This document shows positions 60,625 through 64,000 of a stretch of 64,000 nucleotides of DNA, in pieces. The DNA comes from UBA1227 sp963629305. GTDB taxonomy: Bacteria > Bacillota > Clostridia > Oscillospirales > Acutalibacteraceae. The DNA is taken from assembly GCA_963629305.1 (NCBI GenBank), contig CAVGIJ010000007.1, positions 1-64,000 of the forward strand, in the 5' to 3' direction. The stretch's first letter is position 1. Each line of letters opens with the position of its first letter. A program made the translations under genes and the position numbers. Under the pieces are notes generated by a model. It saw only the letters and a list, made by a program, of their open reading frames with translations, ran no database searches and was not told where the DNA came from.

Positions 60625-60722
60625 TAAAATCACAGAATTATGCAAATAAGGCCTGAACATCCTTACAAAAGAATATGCAAAACAAAATAACTTTATTACA
60701 TAATCAAAGAGATAAAGAAAAC

Positions 60723-60754
60723 CCCCTTATGCCTCATTTTTTAGGCATAAGGGG
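60723..60754 (-). terminator. Terminator of the ceramidase-family gene
   Basis: Perfect 12-bp stem CCCCTTATGCCT/AGGCATAAGGGG with an 8-base loop, followed on the minus strand by GGTTTTCTTT, 20 bases after the stop codon. Confidence 0.85.
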
Positions 60755-60773
60755 TGATTGCTGTTTTAATCAG

Positions 60774-63374
60774 TTATTTTTTCTTTGATTTGATTCTCAG
60801 TGTAGCAAGAACTGCTGCGCTGCCGAAAGATAACAGAGATACAAACGGAGCAATATTGTTATCACCTGTCTGTGCAATGCTCTCGGTTCCCGCAGCTGCA
60901 AAATCAACAGAAGAAAGCGGAGTGAGATCTGAAGAGTTAACCACAGATGCGCCTGCAACGTCTGTCGCATCGTTGATTATATCTACCATCTCAAGCGTTT
61001 CCTTTGTCTCAGAAGATACAGTTGAAGAGTCATCTGCAGGTGCATTGCCTGTGCTCGAAGAATTATCCTTATCAGAATCTTCCTTTCCGAGAAGATCGTC
61101 TATCCAACCCATAGCACTGTCAATATCAAGATCCAAAATAAGATCCTTGTTCTTGTCTGTAGTATCATCAGGTGTTGTAACTTCGGCTGATACATTGCCA
61201 ACGGTAAATGCGCTTGAATATGCTGTAAATGCCTTGTATGAGTCTGTTCCGGTCTTGGCAATTCCATTATATGCAAACCTGTATGTTCCGTCATCAACGT
61301 CACGGAGAAGCCATGTGAGGGTTGCCGTATTTTTAAGGTACGGGCTGTAACGGAATGTTGTATACGGGTCGCCGTCATTGCGAACTGTAATCCACTTACC
61401 GTCTGCAAGCTTTTGTACTTCCATATATGTGTAATCATCCGGAACAAGTTCGGTATTTCCGTCAAGTTTCAAGGTTGTAACGTGTCTTGGGTTTGCACCT
61501 TTGAATACAGCTGTTACAGTGTCACCGTTTGCATATGCCTTTGTTGTGTCAACATCAGTTACAAGTGTTCCGTATCCGCTCTTGTCAACGCCCGGCTTTA
61601 AGAATGAAGCAGGTGTCTGCAGGAGAACAAGCGGCTGTGAATTGCGAAGTCCCGGGCCCTTATCAGATGTCTTGCCGTTTACCATATCCTGTGCAAGACG
61701 ATCAAGTTCCTGTGTCAAAGCTGAACCTGACCACGGTCCGAAGAGGTTTGTAGCACCTTCATAGTGCTGAGCTGCATATTCTTCACGTGTTGTGATGTAC
61801 TGGCTGTATGCATTGGCATGTGTTGCGAGAATAACCTTCTTTACACCAAGCTGTGAGAGAGTATCCTCAAGGACTGCCTTTGTGCGTGCGCCCTGTTCTG
61901 TTGAAACTTCGAATGAAACACCTGCAATTGCAAGCTCACCGATTCTGAGAATCTGTACAGGCTGCTCTTTTTGCATGAGTTTACCTACTGCAAGACATAC
62001 AACCTTTTCCATCTGCTCATCATCGTATCCATCCGACTGTAGTATCTTCATGGCTGTCGGCCAAAGGGGCTTGAAGAGTTTCTCAAGGCCGCTCAAGTCA
62101 ATAGTTGAGAAGTCATATTCTGTTCTTGTTACCGTTCCGTCATCGTTTAGCTTAAAGTCATGACGAACCGAGCCCTCTTCCGCATTGTCAACAGGAGCGC
62201 CCTCTTCGTCACCTGCTATAATTCCGGCACCGATGCAAGGCTCACTTGTCTTGGCGTTTGTGACATCATCGTAAGGCATCTTATACTCGCCGATGTATTT
62301 TTCATCAACAGAGATATCGCTGAAATCAACTGTTGAGTAGTTGTACTGCACGCTGTCTGAAAGGTCAATACTTGTTACGCCTGCACCGCCCTTCAAGATG
62401 CGGAGCATTGCGTTTGCCTCCTGCTGTCCGGCAACAATCTGATTCTCTATTTCGTCAAGGCTGTCATCAATGTCAGCCGGTCTTTGGAATGCAAGTTTTA
62501 CGTCAGACTCTTGAGGCTTGTTTGGGGATACATCGCCGGATTCAGTCTGGCAGTTTGCGGCAACATATCCGTCTCCCATTGCCTGCTCAACATAGTAGCA
62601 TGCATAGCCCTTGTGGTCTGCTGCGATAAGTGTATTGTCTATGCCGTTCGATGTACCGTGCGATGCAAAGAATGAAAGCATACCGACATCTTTTCCGTCT
62701 TGAATGAAGCGAATTACTTCCATTTCCTTATTTACTGTCTTGCATGCGGCATCAAAGTCATTGAGATACTTGCTGTCATCGTAATTTACGTTCCATTTTG
62801 CGGCGTAAAGCGAACGGTTGTAGCTCTCAATGTCTGTGTTTGCATATGAGAGAACAATGCTGCCCGGTGCAAGATCCTTATCTGCGGCTTCAATAGCGTC
62901 TGCTATTCCCTGTACAATAAGTTTGTAACTGTCTTCATCATAACCAGGTACACCGTTTATAAGGTCATAAAGAGCATACCATGAAACATTTGATGAAGAA
63001 GAATGGCAATGTGTAGCAGTGAGCATAACATTTTCTTCTGTGTAACGTGTAAGTCCTCTGCTCTGAAGTTCCTTAAGGACTGCCGGCTTAATGCTCTCAG
63101 TCATGTGTACGAGTTCTGCGGAAACATAAACGACCGGATTTCCGTTTGACTCGATTATGAACGCTCTGGCATTCAGTCTTGTCAGAAGTCCGTCCATAAG
63201 GTCACCGAGAGAGTTATAACCGGTGCTGATTCTGGTTATGGGTCCCGTGATATCCGCCTTACCTACTCCGACTCTCATTGTACCTTCGGAAGTTGCAAAA
63301 ATGGAGAAGCATGTGCTTGCAATTCCGACAAGGATTGAGATGGAGAGCAGGATGCTGATAATAGTCTTTTTCAT
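60774..63374 (-). CDS. Secreted neutral/alkaline ceramidase-family protein with sortase-like C-terminus
   Basis: An 866-residue exported protein. A signal peptide (about 1-28) precedes the neutral ceramidase N-terminal domain: VGKADITGP, LNARAFIIES, MLTATHCHSSSSN (family TATHTHSGP), FASHGTSNG and ESGDVSPN, the serine motif region. An immunoglobulin-like C-terminal domain follows (to about 740), then a Ser/Thr/Asp-rich spacer, and a tail with QTGDN at 835, a hydrophobic helix and RIKSKKK, the layout of a sortase sorting signal although LPxTG is incomplete (IAQTG). The family hydrolyses ceramide amide bonds. Wall anchoring and host-lipid use are inferred. ATG 63374 follows AAGGAG. Confidence 0.88.
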   Translation of the reverse strand: MKKTIISILLSISILVGIASTCFSIFATSEGTMRVGVGKADITGPITRISTGYNSLGDLMDGLLTRLNARAFIIESNGNPVVYVSAELVHMTESIKPAVLKELQSRGLTRYTEENVMLTATHCHSSSSNVSWYALYDLINGVPGYDEDSYKLIVQGIADAIEAADKDLAPGSIVLSYANTDIESYNRSLYAAKWNVNYDDSKYLNDFDAACKTVNKEMEVIRFIQDGKDVGMLSFFASHGTSNGIDNTLIAADHKGYACYYVEQAMGDGYVAANCQTESGDVSPNKPQESDVKLAFQRPADIDDSLDEIENQIVAGQQEANAMLRILKGGAGVTSIDLSDSVQYNYSTVDFSDISVDEKYIGEYKMPYDDVTNAKTSEPCIGAGIIAGDEEGAPVDNAEEGSVRHDFKLNDDGTVTRTEYDFSTIDLSGLEKLFKPLWPTAMKILQSDGYDDEQMEKVVCLAVGKLMQKEQPVQILRIGELAIAGVSFEVSTEQGARTKAVLEDTLSQLGVKKVILATHANAYSQYITTREEYAAQHYEGATNLFGPWSGSALTQELDRLAQDMVNGKTSDKGPGLRNSQPLVLLQTPASFLKPGVDKSGYGTLVTDVDTTKAYANGDTVTAVFKGANPRHVTTLKLDGNTELVPDDYTYMEVQKLADGKWITVRNDGDPYTTFRYSPYLKNTATLTWLLRDVDDGTYRFAYNGIAKTGTDSYKAFTAYSSAFTVGNVSAEVTTPDDTTDKNKDLILDLDIDSAMGWIDDLLGKEDSDKDNSSSTGNAPADDSSTVSSETKETLEMVDIINDATDVAGASVVNSSDLTPLSSVDFAAAGTESIAQTGDNNIAPFVSLLSFGSAAVLATLRIKSKKK

Positions 63375-63453
63375 CTTCCCTACTCCTTTTCGTTTGCCTT
63401 CGTAAGTTTAACATTTACAAAGTTCAAAATTTCATAACAATTATTCCTCTACA

Positions 63454-63482
63454 ATTTTACTTTTAGTAGGAACAATCGTCAA
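63454..63482 (-). promoter_or_regulatory. Promoter of the ceramidase-family gene
   Basis: TTGACG (63477-63482) and TAAAAT (63454-63459), 17 bp apart, about 80 bases before the ATG. The leader shows no further clear structure. Confidence 0.65.
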
Positions 63483-63531
63483 CGCCAAAAGAAGCATTTT
63501 TTAACATTCTATGAACAAAACAAAAAAAGAA

Positions 63532-63562
63532 GGCAAAGTCAACAACTTTTGTTGACTTTGCC
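63532..63562 (-). terminator. Terminator of tsf
   Basis: A 14-bp perfect stem GGCAAAGTCAACAA/TTGTTGACTTTGCC with a 3-base loop, followed on the minus strand by TTCTTTTTTTG. It lies about 60 bases after the tsf stop. Confidence 0.85.
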
Positions 63563-63623
63563 CAAAATGAAAATTTTATGCTATGAAAAATTACAAAACA
63601 ATTAAAGTACAAATAGAATCTGA

Positions 63624-64000
63624 TTATTTAACCATCTTTGCAATCTCATCTGCAAGATTTTCTTCTTTCTTTTCAATGCCTTCGCCCTTTGCATAACGAG
63701 TGAAGCCTGTAACCTTTATGTCACCGCCGAGTTTCTTTGCAATGTCAGCAACATAGCCTGAAACTGAGCCTTTGAAGAGATCTGAACGAACGAATTCCTG
63801 ATCCATAAGGCAGATTTCCTTGTAGAACTTGCCCATCTTACCCTCAACAATTTTCTTAAGGACCTCATCAGGTTTGTTTGCCATCTTCGGATCATTCTTC
63901 ATCTGAGCAACCTGAATTTCCTTCTCATGGTCGATTGTTTCAGCCGGTACAGATGCCTCATCAAGGAACTGCGGAGACATTGCTGCAATCTGCATGGCAA
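63624..64000 (-). CDS. tsf: Translation elongation factor Ts, 3' part (runs off the window)
   Basis: The last 124 or so residues of EF-Ts, the nucleotide exchange factor of EF-Tu. MQIAAMSPQFLDEASVP and the C-terminal KFYKEICLMDQEFV are diagnostic. The N-terminal UBA-like domain and Tu-binding TDF motif lie beyond position 64000, so the coding region is incomplete only because the window ends. rpsB would be expected further upstream. Confidence 0.95.
   Translation of the reverse strand, partial: AMQIAAMSPQFLDEASVPAETIDHEKEIQVAQMKNDPKMANKPDEVLKKIVEGKMGKFYKEICLMDQEFVRSDLFKGSVSGYVADIAKKLGGDIKVTGFTRYAKGEGIEKKEENLADEIAKMVK

Overview
The window is chromosomal DNA from a low-GC Gram-positive bacterium of class Clostridia, most likely the Oscillospiraceae/Ruminococcaceae. 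The evidence is the Firmicutes order of the housekeeping block (yicC-remA-gmk-rpoZ-priA-def-fmt-rsmB-rlmN-prpC-prkC-rsgA), the scpA-scpB-DUF2953-ytfJ-rluB block, the cdaA-cdaR pair, GGAGG-type ribosome binding sites, frequent TTG/GTG starts, and remnants of sporulation genes. Only four protein genes on the left (phoB/phoR-like pair, Na/Pi transporter, rodA) and one tiny ORF at 47.2 kb read on the + strand. Everything else is on the - strand, so most genes probably run with the replication fork. No rRNA, CRISPR array, prophage or intact insertion sequence was seen.

Layout. 0.1-4.2 kb: a phosphate-type two-component system and a Na/Pi cotransporter with a PhoU tail, each preceded by two 11-bp direct repeats of PHO-box type. 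4.3-10.0 kb: tRNA-Leu(CAA), a neurotransmitter:sodium symporter, an alanine-type aminotransferase, an unrecognised gene, upp, rpiB, tsaB and tsaE. 10.1-16.8 kb: rodA, pcrA, ruvX, a class A penicillin-binding protein and a cupin. 16.9-20.7 kb: a PilB/GspE ATPase without partners, a broken sigma-K/E-type gene, a membrane-anchored protein and a SPOCS/LysM remnant. 20.7-33.0 kb: the translation/signalling operon. 33.1-45.5 kb: rluB, ytfJ, DUF2953, scpB, scpA, a site-2 protease, prmC, yqhQ-like DUF1385, a second two-component system with an FG-GAP protein, cdaR, cdaA and ispF. 45.6-48.3 kb: cyclophilin, DUF695-RraB protein, a 42-residue ORF, a VTT membrane protein and tRNA-Leu(UAA). 48.4-56.7 kb: a histidine operon that appears complete (hisZG-hisD-hisC-hisB-hisH-hisA-hisF-hisI-hisE-PHP phosphatase) behind a consensus promoter. 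56.7-64 kb: a degenerate MocR-type regulator, an Rpn nuclease remnant, a pilin-like protein with an 11-residue repeat tail, DUF2804, a secreted ceramidase-family protein with a sortase-like tail, and the 3' part of tsf.

The most unusual points are the fusion of HisZ to short-form HisG in one chain, the membrane-anchored PHP phosphatase closing the his operon, a MocR-like protein that has lost the PLP lysine and its C-terminus, a predicted CTG start for rlmN, near-matching promoters in front of the ceramidase-family gene and DUF2804, and decay of sigma-K-like and SipL-like genes, which suggests a lineage that has lost sporulation. I did not find a clearly new multi-gene defence or secretion system. 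The best candidates for new biology are the his locus and the ceramidase/DUF2804/pilin surface region.
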